Part shown: piece by piece, positions 1 to 8,103 of the stretch
Layout: every line of letters starts with the position of its first letter
Position numbering within the stretch: the first letter of the stretch is position 1
DNA from: Micromonospora aurantiaca ATCC 27029
GTDB lineage: Bacteria > Actinomycetota > Actinomycetes > Mycobacteriales > Micromonosporaceae
NCBI RefSeq assembly: GCF_000145235.1
Contig: NC_014391.1
Coordinates: 6,616,001-6,680,000, forward strand
Reading direction: 5' to 3'
Length of the DNA: 64,000 nucleotides
Translations under genes and position numbers: made by a program
Notes under the pieces: model-generated
Database searches by the model: none
What the model saw: the letters and a program-made list of their open reading frames with translations, nothing else
What the model was told of the DNA's origin: nothing

Positions 1-54
1 CAGGACGGCCGCCTGGCCCCCGCCCCGGCCAAGCAGCCGGCCGGCGTGGCCTGA
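1..54 (+). CDS. C-terminal end of an unidentified protein (partial)
   Basis: An open frame runs from the first base of the window to a TGA at 52-54 and gives the tail QDGRLAPAPAKQPAGVA. The Ala/Pro-rich tail and the strong hairpin just downstream suit the end of a real plus-strand gene converging on the nucleotidase gene. The rest lies outside the window, so no function can be given. It could be a chance open frame; only frame and context support it. Confidence 0.4.
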   Translation, partial: QDGRLAPAPAKQPAGVA

Positions 55-60
55 CACAGA

Positions 61-93
61 ACGGGCCCCGGAGCTGAGCGCTCCGGGGCCCGT
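61..93. terminator. Perfect 13-bp hairpin between convergent genes
   Basis: ACGGGCCCCGGAG (61-73) is exactly complementary to 81-93, with a 7-base loop. It lies between a plus-strand gene end at 54 and a minus-strand gene end at 112, so it probably stops transcription from both sides. There is no clear T tract, which is common for actinobacterial terminators. Confidence 0.75.
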
Positions 94-111
94 CCGCGGT
101 GCGGTCGGCCG

Positions 112-1854
112 TCAGCCGGCGGCGACCTCGGTGGTCGTGCGGATCCGGTCCAGCGCCGGCGGGGAGACCGGCGACTTCTCGGTCAGGTACGCGGTGAAGG
201 CGTCCAGGTCGATCTGGCCGGTCACCGCGTTGGTGCCACCGGTCAGGACGCTGAAGCCGTCGCCGCCACCGGCGAGGAAGTTGTTCACGGTGACCCGGTA
301 GGTGGCGGTGTCCGTCACCGGGGTGCCGTTGATGGTGAGGCTGCCCCGGACCACCCGGGTGCCGGCGCACGGCGTGCCGGCCGGCGCGGTGGTGCCGTTG
401 ACGTCCACGACGTAGTTGACGGTCGAGGACGCGTAGAGCACGCGCGCGACGGTGAACTGCTGCTCCAGCATGCAGTAGAGCTGCGCGCCGGTCAGGTCCA
501 GCGTCACCAGGTTGTTGGCGAACGGCTGCACGGTGAACGCCTCGGCGTAGGTGACCGGGCCGGCGTCGAGGTCGGCGCGGACGCCACCGGGGTTCATGAA
601 CGCGGCGACCGCGTTCTGCTCGGTGTCGGTGGCGGCGAGCTGCGCGTCGGCGATCAGGTTGCCGAGCGGCGACTCACCGGTCTGGTACGTCGGCTTGCCG
701 TTGACGTCGACCCCGGTCTGGTACAGGTTCTCCTGGGTCTTGGTGATCGCGGCGGTGGTCTCGCCCACCACCCGGTCGGCCACCGGGCCGAGCGCGGTCT
801 TGTACCGGTTGATCAGCTCCGTCGAGGCCGGGTCCTTCTCGACGTCCCGCGTGACCACCACGTTGTTCGCGGACGCGGTGACCACGTCGCGGGTACGCGG
901 GTCGATCTTCAGGTCGATCTGGGTGACCAGGCGGCCGAACGAGCTGGCGCTGGTGACCAGCTTGCCGTTGATGTTGCAGTTGTACGCGGCGTGGGTGTGC
1001 CCGCTGACGATCACGTCGATGGACGGGTCCATCCGGTTGGCGATGTCGACGATCGGGCCGCTGAACCCGGTGCAGTCGTTGATGCCGCCGCCGTTCTGCA
1101 CGCCGCCCTCGTGCAGCAGCACGACGATGCTCTTGACCCCGAGCAGGCGCAGGATCTTGGCGTACTTGTTGGCGGTGTCGGCCTCGTCGGTGAACCGCAG
1201 GCCGGCGACGCCCTGCTGGCTGACGATGTTCGGGGTGCCCTCCAGGGTCATCCCGATGAAGCCGATCGGGACACCCTTGACGATCTTGATGCCGAACGGC
1301 TGCATCAGCGGCAGGCCGGTGGAGGTCTTGAAGGCGTTCGCCGAGAGGTACTTGAACTTGGCGCCACCGAACGGGGTGCCGTCGGCGCAGCCGTCCACCG
1401 GGTGGCAGCCGCCGCGCTGCATGCGCAGCAGCTCGGCCGCGCCCTCGTCGAACTCGTGGTTGCCGACGCTTGCGAACTCCAGCCCGGCGAGGTTCATCTC
1501 CTCGATGGTGGGCTCGTCGTGGAACGCGGCGGAGAGCAGCGGCGAGGCGCCGATCAGGTCACCCGCGGCGACCGTGACAGTGCCCTTGCCCTGCTGCTTG
1601 GCGGCGGCGCGCATCGACTTCAGGTGGCTGGCCAGGTATTCCGCGCCACCGGCCGGCTGGCCCTCGATGGTGCCGCTGGAGCCGGTCGGCGGCTCCAGGT
1701 TTCCGTGGAAGTCGTTGATCGCGAGCAACTGGACGTCGACCGGCTTCGGGCGGGCCTCGGCCTGGTCGGGGGTGACGGCGACCGCTGTGAACGCGGTCGC
1801 GGCGAGTGCGGCCAGGCCGACGGCGGCCCGGCGTCGCATCCCGGTGACGGACAT
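112..1854 (-). CDS. Secreted 5'-nucleotidase / UDP-sugar hydrolase-type metallophosphatase
   Basis: A 580-residue exported phosphoesterase that probably removes phosphate from extracellular nucleotides (UshA/5'-nucleotidase family). The ATG at 1854 is preceded by GAGGAG five bases away; the frame remains open 45 codons upstream but without a better site. A Sec-type signal with RRR and a hydrophobic core spans about residues 7-35. The metal-binding motifs are in order: NDFHGN (D48, H50), GNHEFDEG (131-138) and SGHTH (285-288). The C-terminal substrate domain carries NPGGVRADL. There is no LPXTG or other wall anchor, so the product is likely secreted or loosely associated with the wall. It appears monocistronic, with its own hairpin terminator. 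Confidence 0.93.
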   Translation of the reverse strand: MSVTGMRRRAAVGLAALAATAFTAVAVTPDQAEARPKPVDVQLLAINDFHGNLEPPTGSSGTIEGQPAGGAEYLASHLKSMRAAAKQQGKGTVTVAAGDLIGASPLLSAAFHDEPTIEEMNLAGLEFASVGNHEFDEGAAELLRMQRGGCHPVDGCADGTPFGGAKFKYLSANAFKTSTGLPLMQPFGIKIVKGVPIGFIGMTLEGTPNIVSQQGVAGLRFTDEADTANKYAKILRLLGVKSIVVLLHEGGVQNGGGINDCTGFSGPIVDIANRMDPSIDVIVSGHTHAAYNCNINGKLVTSASSFGRLVTQIDLKIDPRTRDVVTASANNVVVTRDVEKDPASTELINRYKTALGPVADRVVGETTAAITKTQENLYQTGVDVNGKPTYQTGESPLGNLIADAQLAATDTEQNAVAAFMNPGGVRADLDAGPVTYAEAFTVQPFANNLVTLDLTGAQLYCMLEQQFTVARVLYASSTVNYVVDVNGTTAPAGTPCAGTRVVRGSLTINGTPVTDTATYRVTVNNFLAGGGDGFSVLTGGTNAVTGQIDLDAFTAYLTEKSPVSPPALDRIRTTTEVAAG

Positions 1855-2255
1855 GGAACTCCTCGTGAGATGCCGGTATGTGGCGTCCGGGCGATGGTTC
1901 GCCCGGCGACCCTGATCCGTGCCGTGACAGGTGTCGATCGCGGAGGGCGGTACTCGGGGGAACGCCGCCCCGCCGGGGTAGCTTCTCATCCACCGGCCGC
2001 CAGGTCGAACGGGGCGGCATCAGGAATCGTCGTTGTCCTGAGCGGCCCGTACCGGTCTGCCGGACGAGTCGGACATGACGGTCAGGTGAAATTCCGCGCG
2101 GCGCACGCTGTCGATGCCTGCCGCTGTCGAAGGCGCCGGCTCCCAGGGACAGGGAGCCGACGCCGACGCTCATGTCACGCGGAAATCCTTGCGCTGGCAA
2201 CCGTCCTTGCCGGAATCACCTCCTGCCGGACACCCATCGCGGACCGAACGGTCGT
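1855..2255. other. 401-base intergenic region
   Basis: This separates two minus-strand genes. It must carry the promoter of the 5'-nucleotidase; the only clear element is the GAGGAG ribosome site at its left edge. I saw no convincing -10/-35 pair, RNA gene or repeat. Open frames crossing it have no family features and are treated as chance. Confidence 0.5.
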
Positions 2256-2948
2256 TCATGTCCGACGGCCCGGCATATCGAACGAACTGTCCGAACTCGA
2301 CTCACTGCCGGGCGTGCCGGTCCGAGGTCCGCTGTGGGCGGTGACGACGAGCCTGCGCAACGCCGGACGCGTCCACCGCCCGGCGACCCCCGGCCGGCCC
2401 GCCAGATAGCCGACCGTCCGCGCGGCGTCCCAGCCGTGCGCCTCGCGCAGCCCGCGCGCCAGCATCCCGAGATAGACCGGGGCGGGCCGGGTCCACTGCA
2501 CCTCCACCGCCCGATGCGGCGCGGTGAACGTGAGCATCGGCAGATCCTCGTGGACGCCGACGCGCAGCAGCGTCTCGTAGCGGCCCGGCCCGAGCGTCGC
2601 CCGCCCGGTCTCGACCGCCGCAAGGATCCCGGCCAGGTCGGCACCGGGCGGCCGGTACATCTCCTGCGCGGCGATGTCAGCGAACTGCTCGACGGTCACC
2701 AGATAGCCGCGCGCTGCTGCCCGGCCGGGCAGCAGCGGGTCGTAGAACGCCATGCCGCCGGTCCAGGCCCGCGACTCACCGGCGAAGTAGACGCCGCCGG
2801 GGATCAGCACCGGAACCGTCCGGCGCGGTGGCCGGCGGTCCCGGCAGCCGGGGTACGTGCGCAGCCCGCCCGGTGGACACCCGCCACGCAGGTACCAGTC
2901 GAGCCGGGCGGCGTGCAGGTTCGAGCCGTACGCGACGTACCAGAGCAT
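2256..2948 (-). CDS. YGSN-motif, gamma-glutamylcyclotransferase-like protein
   Basis: A 230-residue cytoplasmic protein starting MLWYVAYGSNLHAARL. The YGSN turn at residues 7-10 is the substrate-loop signature of the gamma-glutamylcyclotransferase-like (BtrG/AIG2-like) fold. Actinobacterial members of this size are often labelled histone deacetylase by mistake. Twelve bases separate it from the upstream metallophosphoesterase gene, so the two are probably co-transcribed. The C-terminus is Ser-rich (SESSSDSS) and probably disordered. The substrate cannot be told from sequence. Confidence 0.75.
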   Translation of the reverse strand: MLWYVAYGSNLHAARLDWYLRGGCPPGGLRTYPGCRDRRPPRRTVPVLIPGGVYFAGESRAWTGGMAFYDPLLPGRAAARGYLVTVEQFADIAAQEMYRPPGADLAGILAAVETGRATLGPGRYETLLRVGVHEDLPMLTFTAPHRAVEVQWTRPAPVYLGMLARGLREAHGWDAARTVGYLAGRPGVAGRWTRPALRRLVVTAHSGPRTGTPGSESSSDSSFDMPGRRT

Positions 2949-2960
2949 CGGCGGCGCGGT

Positions 2961-3740
2961 TCAGAACCAGCAGGTGCGCCCGGCGGCGTGGCTGACCTGG
3001 ACGGTGTGCGTCACGCAGCCGCCGTCGGCGATGCGGTGCAGCAGGAAGGCGGTCGGCTCGGCGACGAACCCCGGCTCCTCCTCGTCGGTCATGCTGAGGC
3101 TCACCTGGATCCAGGTGCTCGGCGCGGTGGTCAGCACCGTACCGGCGAACGCGCTCGTCACCTGGCGGTGCAGGTGCCCCGCGGCGACGCGTACGACATG
3201 GGGGTGACGGCCGACCACGGCGGCGAGCGCGTCGGCGTCGGCGAGGCCCATCGCGTCCATGCCCGGCACGCCCACGGTGACCGGCGGATGGTGCAGGCAC
3301 ACGACGGCGGGCGCGTCGGTACGCCCGGCGAGCACCCCGTCCAGCCAGGCGAGCTGCTCGTCGCCGAGCCGTCCGCCGGGGCTGCCCGGGGTGAGCGAGT
3401 CGAGCACCACGAGCGTCGCGTCCGGCAGGTCGACGTGGTAGTGCGCCGAGAAGCCACCGGCCAGGTACGGGGTGCCGCCGAACGTGTCGAGCAGCGACTC
3501 GCGGTCGTCGTGGTTGCCGGTCACCAGGTGCACAGGCAGCGGGAACGCGCCGACGATCTCGCGCAGGGCGAGGTATTCGTCCGGCCGGCCGTTCGCGGTG
3601 AGGTCGCCGGTGATCACCACGCAGTCGGGCCGCGGACGCAGGGCGAGCACCGTGCCGAGCGCCCGGTGCAACCCGGACGCCGGGTCGGCCGCGAGCGGGC
3701 CGGTGGTCACGTGCGGGTCGCTGAGCTGGGCGATGAGCAT
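2961..3740 (-). CDS. CpdA/Icc-like metallophosphoesterase
   Basis: A 259-residue calcineurin-fold phosphoesterase. The full metal-site motif set is present: SDPH (D8, H10), GDLT (D46), GNHDD (N76, H77) and, later, CLHHPP and AGHLHRQ. Size and motif spacing match class III cyclic-nucleotide phosphodiesterases (CpdA/Rv0805 type), so hydrolysis of cAMP or another phosphodiester is the best guess. The ATG at 3740 follows GAGGAGG at good spacing. It heads a two-gene minus-strand unit with the YGSN protein and is divergent from a diguanylate cyclase; a second-messenger theme is possible but unproven. Confidence 0.85.
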   Translation of the reverse strand: MLIAQLSDPHVTTGPLAADPASGLHRALGTVLALRPRPDCVVITGDLTANGRPDEYLALREIVGAFPLPVHLVTGNHDDRESLLDTFGGTPYLAGGFSAHYHVDLPDATLVVLDSLTPGSPGGRLGDEQLAWLDGVLAGRTDAPAVVCLHHPPVTVGVPGMDAMGLADADALAAVVGRHPHVVRVAAGHLHRQVTSAFAGTVLTTAPSTWIQVSLSMTDEEEPGFVAEPTAFLLHRIADGGCVTHTVQVSHAAGRTCWF

Positions 3741-3811
3741 CGGCCGCCTCCTCGGGTGCCCGGGCCCTCACGCTATCGCCGCGCACCCTCCCCGCGCAGG
3801 CCCGCTTGTGC

Positions 3812-3837
3812 CCACAGGCTGTGTCCACAGCCTGTGG
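3812..3837. repeat. Perfect 12-bp inverted repeat, 2-base centre
   Basis: CCACAGGCTGTG (3812-3823), TC, then its exact complement at 3826-3837. It lies between the divergent phosphoesterase and diguanylate cyclase genes. The core GTGTCCACA differs by one base from the actinobacterial DnaA box TTGTCCACA. It is a candidate protein-binding site for control of one or both genes. Confidence 0.65.
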
Positions 3838-3859
3838 ATAGCACATGTGTACGAAGGTC
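3823..3859 (+). promoter_or_regulatory. 37-bp conserved intergenic element, copy A
   Basis: The element consists of the palindrome TCCACAGCCTGTGGA (3824-3838), then CATGTGTACGA (3844-3854) and GGTC. An inverted copy with 33 of 37 identical bases lies at 27945-27981. The second part loosely resembles an actinobacterial LexA box. Copy A ends 59 bases before the GTG of the diguanylate cyclase. Confidence 0.6.
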
Positions 3860-3918
3860 GGCGGCGGTTGCGCTGAGTACCCTTGATCGCGACCCGACCC
3901 CCTCCGAGCAGGAACGAC

Positions 3919-5376
3919 GTGGATCACGAGCGAGTCCTCCGCGACGTCACGGTGCGCCTTCCCACGGCGTCGACCGTCCCGGAGGCGTGCCAGTGGACCG
4001 TCGCCGCGCTCGCCCGGCACACCCCGGCGACCGCCACCGTCCTGCTCCGCGTCCACGACCGTCTGCGCTGCGTCGCCGCGACCGGCGCCTGGCAGGTCTT
4101 CTCGCACGTGCCGGCGACCGCCGACGGCACCCCGCCGGGCCGCCACCGGCCCGAACCCTCGGTGGTGCGGCGGGTCTACGCCTCCGGGACCACCGCCGCC
4201 GTGCCCGACGTCGGCGCCGACCCCGACTACCTCGAGGTCCGCCCGGACGTCACAGCCGAACTCTGTGTGCCGGTACGCGACCCGGACGGCCGTCCGATCG
4301 GGGTGCTCGACCTGCAGTGGAGCGAGCCGGTCGTGCTCGCGGCCTGGCGGGAGACAGCCGAGCTGGTGGCCGACCGACTCGGCGGGCGGATCGCCGCGCT
4401 CGGCGGGCCGCCGGCCGAGAGCCGCAGCGAGAAGCTGCTCCGGCACGCCGCCGCGTTCACCGCCGCCCCGACCGACTGGGACCTGATGACCGCCGCGCTC
4501 GCCGCGGCCCGGGACGTCTCAGCGCTCTCCGCCGCCGTACTGGTGCTCACCGGCCGGCGCGGCCCACGCCTCGGCGCGCCCACGGCCACACCGGGCGAGC
4601 TGGAGGCACGGATCCGGGCCGAGCTGGACGAGGCCGGACCGGCCGCGCTCGACCGCATGATCGACCGGGCCCACCGGTACGGCTCGGCGTACACGCTGGG
4701 CGAGGCGGGCCACCCGCCCACCGAGGAGTACCTGCCGCTGACCCGGGCCGGCGCGCGCACGCTTGTGGCGGTGCCGGTCGGCACACCGGCCTCCGGTGGC
4801 GTGCTGCTCGTCGCCGACGAGCAGCGCCTGCGCCCCGACCCGACCACAGTCAACCTGATCGAGCTGCTCGCCGGGCAGGCGTGGACCTGCCTGGACCGGC
4901 TGCGTACGCTCGCCCGGCTCCGCGAGCAGGCCAGCTCGGACCCGCTCACCGGGCTGCGGCACACCGGCCCGTTCGGGCAGCGGATCGCCACCGCCACGCC
5001 GGGGCGTACCGCGCTGCTGGCGATCGACGTGGACGGGTTCAAGGACGTCAACGACACGTACGGCCACCAGGCCGGTGACCGGCTCCTGGTGGGGCTGGCC
5101 CGGGCGCTCGAAGGCGCGCTACGTCAGGGCGACGAGCTGTACCGGACCGGCGGCGACGAGTTCGTGGCGGTGATCGAGGTGAGCCGCCCGGAGGAGGCGG
5201 TACGGATCGCCGAACGGCTCACCGAGGCGGCCCGGCGTACCGGCCGGACGATCAGCGTCGGCATCGCCCTGCCGAGACCCGGCGAGTCTCCCGAACGCAC
5301 CCTGCACCGAGCCGACCAGGCTCTGTACGCGGTGAAACGCCACGGCCGAGACGGCGTCCACCTCTCCGCCGCCTGA
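3919..5376 (+). CDS. GAF-GGDEF diguanylate cyclase
   Basis: A 485-residue protein likely to make cyclic di-GMP from two GTP. Two GAF-like sensory regions (about residues 15-165 and 180-320) precede a C-terminal GGDEF domain. The catalytic motif GGDEF is intact at residues 411-415, and RQGD lies five residues before it, matching the RxxD product-inhibition site. No membrane segments are seen, so it should be a cytoplasmic sensor. GTG at 3919 was chosen because GGA lies just before it; a TTG at 3883 is an alternative. A paired inverted repeat and the 37-bp element lie upstream. Confidence 0.88.
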   Translation: MDHERVLRDVTVRLPTASTVPEACQWTVAALARHTPATATVLLRVHDRLRCVAATGAWQVFSHVPATADGTPPGRHRPEPSVVRRVYASGTTAAVPDVGADPDYLEVRPDVTAELCVPVRDPDGRPIGVLDLQWSEPVVLAAWRETAELVADRLGGRIAALGGPPAESRSEKLLRHAAAFTAAPTDWDLMTAALAAARDVSALSAAVLVLTGRRGPRLGAPTATPGELEARIRAELDEAGPAALDRMIDRAHRYGSAYTLGEAGHPPTEEYLPLTRAGARTLVAVPVGTPASGGVLLVADEQRLRPDPTTVNLIELLAGQAWTCLDRLRTLARLREQASSDPLTGLRHTGPFGQRIATATPGRTALLAIDVDGFKDVNDTYGHQAGDRLLVGLARALEGALRQGDELYRTGGDEFVAVIEVSRPEEAVRIAERLTEAARRTGRTISVGIALPRPGESPERTLHRADQALYAVKRHGRDGVHLSAA

Positions 5377-5417
5377 CCCACTCCGTCCGCCCCGCCCCCG
5401 TCACCCCTCTCCCCCGC

Positions 5418-5484
5418 GATCTTGCACTTTAGGCCCTGGCAAATGCCGCATATGCCCCACAAGCAGGGCCGAAAGTGCAAGATC
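5418..5484. repeat. Long interrupted inverted repeat (REP/MITE-like) between convergent genes
   Basis: GATCTTGCACTTT (5418-5430) pairs exactly with 5472-5484. After one mismatch, GGCCCTG (5432-5438) pairs with 5464-5470. The loop contains GCATATGC. It lies between the diguanylate cyclase and asd, which converge. The low-GC arms stand out from the surroundings and look like a dispersed element; it may also act as a two-way terminator. Confidence 0.65.
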
Positions 5485-5531
5485 AACGCCGGACGGGGCG
5501 GCGGAGGGAGGGCGGCGGGAGGTGGGCCGCG

Positions 5532-6593
5532 TTATGGGCGGGTCAGGTCCTTGGCGAGGAGTTCGGCTATCTGGGCCGTGTTGAGGGCGGCGCCCTTGCG
5601 GAGGTTGTCGCCCGTCACGAAGAGGTCCAGAGCGCGGGGGTCGTCCACCGCGCGGCGGATTCGGCCCACCCACGAGGGGTCGGTGCCGACGGCGTCGATC
5701 GGCATCGGGAACTCCCCTGCGGCCGGGTCGTCGACCAGGATCACGCCTGGCGCGTTGCGCAGCACCTCACGGGCGCCCTCGGCATCCACCTCGGTGGCGA
5801 AGACCGCGTGCACGGCGACCGAGTGGCCGGTCACCACCGGCACCCGTACGCAGGTGGCGGACACCTTGAGGTCGGGCAGCCCGAGGATCTTGCGCGACTC
5901 GTTGCGCAGCTTCATCTCCTCGGAGGACCAGCCGCCGTCGGCGAGCGAGCCCGCCCACGGTACGACGTTCAGCGCCAGCGGGGCCGGGAACGGACCCAGC
6001 TCGTCGCCGACTGCCTGTCGCACGTCACCGGCGCGGGAACCGAGCACCCGGTCGCCGGCGATCTTGCCGAGCTGGAGGTGCAGCGCGTCCACGCCGGCCT
6101 GGCCCGCCCCGGAGACCGCCTGGTACGACGCGAGCACCAGCTCGCGCAGCCCGTACTCGCGGTGCAGCGGCGCGACCGCCACGATCATCGCCAGCGTGGT
6201 GCAGTTGGCGTTGGCGATGATGCCCTTGGGCCGGTTGCGTACCTGCTCGGGGTTGATCTCGGGGACCACCAGCGGGACGTCGCGGTCCATCCGGAACGCG
6301 CCGGAGTTGTCCACCACCACCGCGCCGCGCGCGGCGGCGACCGGGGCCCACTCCGCGGAGACGTCGTCCGGCACGTCGAACATCGCCACGTCGACGCCGT
6401 CGAGCGCGTCGGCGGTGAGCGCCTGGACGGTCAGCTCCTCGCCCCGGCACTGCACGCGCCGGCCGGCCGACCGCTCGGAGGCGAGCAGCCGGATCTCGCC
6501 CCACACGTTGCGCCGGGAGGAGAGGATCTGGCACATCACCGTACCGACGGCACCTGTCGCCCCGACCACGGCGAGGGTGGGCAGCGACGCCAT
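5532..6593 (-). CDS. asd: Aspartate-semialdehyde dehydrogenase
   Basis: A 353-residue enzyme that reduces aspartyl phosphate to aspartate semialdehyde with NADPH, the second step toward lysine, threonine, methionine and diaminopimelate. The N-terminal nucleotide-binding motif is GATGAVG (residues 11-17) and the catalytic cysteine lies in NANCTT (C131). The length is normal. It begins six bases after lysC in the same direction, the usual lysC-asd operon order. Confidence 0.95.
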   Translation of the reverse strand: MASLPTLAVVGATGAVGTVMCQILSSRRNVWGEIRLLASERSAGRRVQCRGEELTVQALTADALDGVDVAMFDVPDDVSAEWAPVAAARGAVVVDNSGAFRMDRDVPLVVPEINPEQVRNRPKGIIANANCTTLAMIVAVAPLHREYGLRELVLASYQAVSGAGQAGVDALHLQLGKIAGDRVLGSRAGDVRQAVGDELGPFPAPLALNVVPWAGSLADGGWSSEEMKLRNESRKILGLPDLKVSATCVRVPVVTGHSVAVHAVFATEVDAEGAREVLRNAPGVILVDDPAAGEFPMPIDAVGTDPSWVGRIRRAVDDPRALDLFVTGDNLRKGAALNTAQIAELLAKDLTRP

Positions 6594-6599
6594 GGCGCG

Positions 6600-7865
6600 T
6601 TACCGCCCGGTGCCGGCGTAGACGACGGCTTCGGTGTCACCACCCAGCTCGAAGGCGTCGTGGATGGCGCGGACCGCCTTGTCGAGGTCGGTGTCGCGGC
6701 AGACCACGGAGACCCGGATCTCCGACGTGGAGATCATCTCGATGTTCACGCCGGCCGCGCCGAGGGCGGCGAAGAAGCCGGCGGCCACGCCCGGGTGCGA
6801 GCGCATGCCTGCGCCGATGAGGGAGACCTTGCCGACGTGGTCGTCGTACAGCAGGCCCTTGAACTTGACCGACTCCTGGATCTTGCTGAGCGCGGTCATC
6901 GCGGTCGGGCCGTCGGCCTTGGGCAGCGTGAACGAGATGTCCGTGCGGCCGGTGCCCTCGGTGGACACGTTCTGCACGATCATGTCGATGTTGATCTCCG
7001 CGCCGGCCACGGTGTCGAAGATCGACGCGGCGGCGCCCGGCTCGTCGGGCACGCCGACGATCGTGATCTTCGCTTCGCTGCGGTCGTGGGCGACCCCGGT
7101 GATCAGTGCCTGTTCCACAGGAAGGTCCTCCATCGATCCGGTGACCATCGTGCCGGTGTTGGTCGAGTATGACGAACGGACGTGGATCGGCAAGCCCGCG
7201 CGCCGCGCGTACTCGACGCTGCGCAGGTGCAGCACCTTCGCGCCGCAGGCGGCCAGTTCCAGCATCTCCTCGTACGTGATCTGCTTGATGTGCCGGGCGT
7301 TCGGCACGATGCGCGGGTCGGCGGTGAAGATGCCGTCCACGTCGGTGTAGATCTCGCAGACGTCCGCCTCCAGCGCGGCGGCGAGCGCCACGGCAGTGGT
7401 GTCCGAACCGCCCCGCCCGAGCGTGGTGACGTCCTTGGTGTCCTGCGAGACGCCCTGGAAACCGGCGACGATGACCACCGCGCCCTCGTCCAGCGCGCCC
7501 TTGAGTCGCCCCGGGGTCACGTCGATGATCCGGGCCCGGCCGTGCACCGAGGTGGTGATCACGCCGGCCTGCGAACCGGTGAACGAGCGTGCCTCGTACC
7601 CCAGGTTGTGGATGGCCATGGCCAGCAGCGCCATGGAGATCCGCTCCCCGGCGGTGAGCAGCATGTCCAGCTCACGGCCCGGCGGCAGCGGGCTGACCTG
7701 GTTGGCCAGGTCGAGCAGCTCGTCGGTGGTGTCGCCCATGGCGGACACCACCACCACCACGTCGTCGCCGGCCTTGCGCGCGGCCACGATGCGCTCGGCC
7801 ACCCGCTTGATCCGCTCGGCGTTGGCGACGGAGGACCCGCCGTACTTCTGCACCACGAGTGCCAC
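6600..7865 (-). CDS. lysC: Aspartate kinase (alpha form, with likely internal beta start)
   Basis: A 421-residue enzyme that phosphorylates aspartate, the first step of the aspartate-family pathway. The start is GTG at 7865, giving VALVVQKYGGSS with the conserved KYGGSS motif; GGGAGGG lies about ten bases upstream. The frame is open a further 74 codons, but those have no family likeness. Two C-terminal ACT domains carry feedback control (for example EPGAAASIFD and EINIDMIVQNVS). An in-frame ATG at 7133 starts MEDLPVEQALITGV. This matches the place where corynebacterial lysC starts a separate regulatory beta subunit. Confidence 0.95.
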   Translation of the reverse strand: MALVVQKYGGSSVANAERIKRVAERIVAARKAGDDVVVVVSAMGDTTDELLDLANQVSPLPPGRELDMLLTAGERISMALLAMAIHNLGYEARSFTGSQAGVITTSVHGRARIIDVTPGRLKGALDEGAVVIVAGFQGVSQDTKDVTTLGRGGSDTTAVALAAALEADVCEIYTDVDGIFTADPRIVPNARHIKQITYEEMLELAACGAKVLHLRSVEYARRAGLPIHVRSSYSTNTGTMVTGSMEDLPVEQALITGVAHDRSEAKITIVGVPDEPGAAASIFDTVAGAEINIDMIVQNVSTEGTGRTDISFTLPKADGPTAMTALSKIQESVKFKGLLYDDHVGKVSLIGAGMRSHPGVAAGFFAALGAAGVNIEMISTSEIRVSVVCRDTDLDKAVRAIHDAFELGGDTEAVVYAGTGR

Positions 7866-8103
7866 GACGGTGCACTCCCTCCCAGCGACGACCCTGAGCG
7901 TGCCGACGCCGCCGGTTCTCTCGGTCCGGCGGCGCGTGTCAGACCGCCTCAGCCTATCGGGCGGGCCGCGAGGCCGGGTCGGGTGATCCCACCATCCGGC
8001 CCCGCCGTGGGGCGGCTCACCAGCCCGGAAGTACGCGACACGCCAAGCGGTACAGCCGTACGGTGGGCTGACCTGGACCCTCCCCACGACGCAGAATGAG
8101 CCG

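Noticed and set aside
3812..3837. Possible origin of replication from DnaA-like boxes
   Set aside because: Only one box-like core is present and no dnaA, dnaN or gyrB gene is near; an origin needs clusters of boxes.
2172..5078. A 968-codon plus-strand open frame
   Set aside because: It runs antisense to two recognised minus-strand genes and changes into a wrong frame of the diguanylate cyclase; composition is Arg/Pro/Gly-rich without motifs.
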